Shown here piece after piece: positions 10,044 through 10,190 of a DNA stretch of 10,190 nt (positions are counted from its first letter, which is position 1; each line of letters opens with the position of its first letter). The notes beneath the pieces are model-generated. The model was given only the letters and a program-made list of their open reading frames with translations. It was not told the DNA's origin and did not search any database. Location of the stretch: assembly GCA_937902565.1 (NCBI GenBank), contig CALFMX010000078.1, forward strand, positions 1-10,190, in the 5' to 3' direction. The position numbers were made by a program, and so were the translations under genes. This DNA comes from an uncultured Spirochaetales bacterium. Lineage in GTDB: Bacteria > Spirochaetota > Spirochaetia > Sphaerochaetales > Sphaerochaetaceae.

Positions 10044-10190
10044 ATGCTCAGTCCAAAGAGAATAAAGTACAGGAAGCAACAGCGCAACATCAGCAAGGGT
10101 AGCGCACACCGTGGCAATACCATCGCCTTCGGTGAGTACGCCCTCGTTGCCCTGCAGCCGAAGTGGATCACCAACCGCCAGATCGAGGCG
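10044..10190 (+). CDS. rplP: 50S ribosomal protein L16 (3' end outside window)
   Basis: L16 binds near the A-site tRNA and is required late in large-subunit assembly. Only the first 49 codons are in the window, in frame to the last base: [19 protein letters not shown], then [26 protein letters not shown], which matches the family's N-terminal half (usual length about 137-140). The ribosome binding site AAGGAG (10028-10033) overlaps the rpsC stop and is ten bases from ATG. Its place after rpsC is the canonical S10-operon order. Confidence 0.97.
   Translation, partial: MLSPKRIKYRKQQRNISKGSAHRGNTIAFGEYALVALQPKWITNRQIEA

Overview
The window is a bacterial core-translation locus, entirely on the plus strand. 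It holds the 3' four-fifths of rpoC, then rpsL and rpsG (end of the rpoBC/str-type cluster), a strong terminator, a sigma70-type promoter with a structured leader of about 270 bases, tuf, and then the S10 operon in canonical order: rpsJ, rplC, rplD, rplW, rplB, rpsS, rplV, rpsC and the start of rplP. I see no tRNA or rRNA genes, mobile elements, CRISPR arrays or accessory genes. The proteins look spirochaetal: EF-Tu, S12, S10, L4 and L22 read like Treponema/Sphaerochaeta homologues recalled from memory, and tuf sits directly before rpsJ. The strong G/C bias at third codon positions suggests a GC-rich member near Sphaerochaetaceae. The genus is an inference and was not tested.

Region by region: 1-3399 is RNA polymerase beta' from just before the active-site domain to the acidic C-terminus. 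3400-3521 is a gap with a GC-rich hairpin. 3522-4385 is rpsL-rpsG, closed by an intrinsic terminator at 4396-4426. fusA, which often follows rpsG, is absent here. 4452-4480 is a near-consensus promoter (TTGACA, 17-base spacer, TATAGT) for the tuf-S10 transcript. Its leader contains a series of hairpins, the last ending at the tuf Shine-Dalgarno sequence. tuf is followed by a terminator-like hairpin whose T-run abuts the rpsJ ribosome binding site, so tuf and the ribosomal proteins may be expressed at different levels from one promoter. From 6011 to the end the ribosomal genes are tightly packed, with ATGA overlaps or a few bases between them.

The most important observation is an artefact. Positions 6262-6289 are an exact 28-base match to the Illumina TruSeq read-2-side adapter (begins AGATCGGAAGAGC). 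It replaces the last ~17 codons of rpsJ, the rpsJ-rplC spacer and the first codons of rplC. The 90-residue S10 ending in RKSVV and the 196-residue L3 starting at 6295 are therefore both wrong at the junction; the organism almost certainly has normal genes. I found no convincing novel biological system. The best biological leads are the tuf leader RNA and the tuf/rpsJ attenuator-like hairpin.
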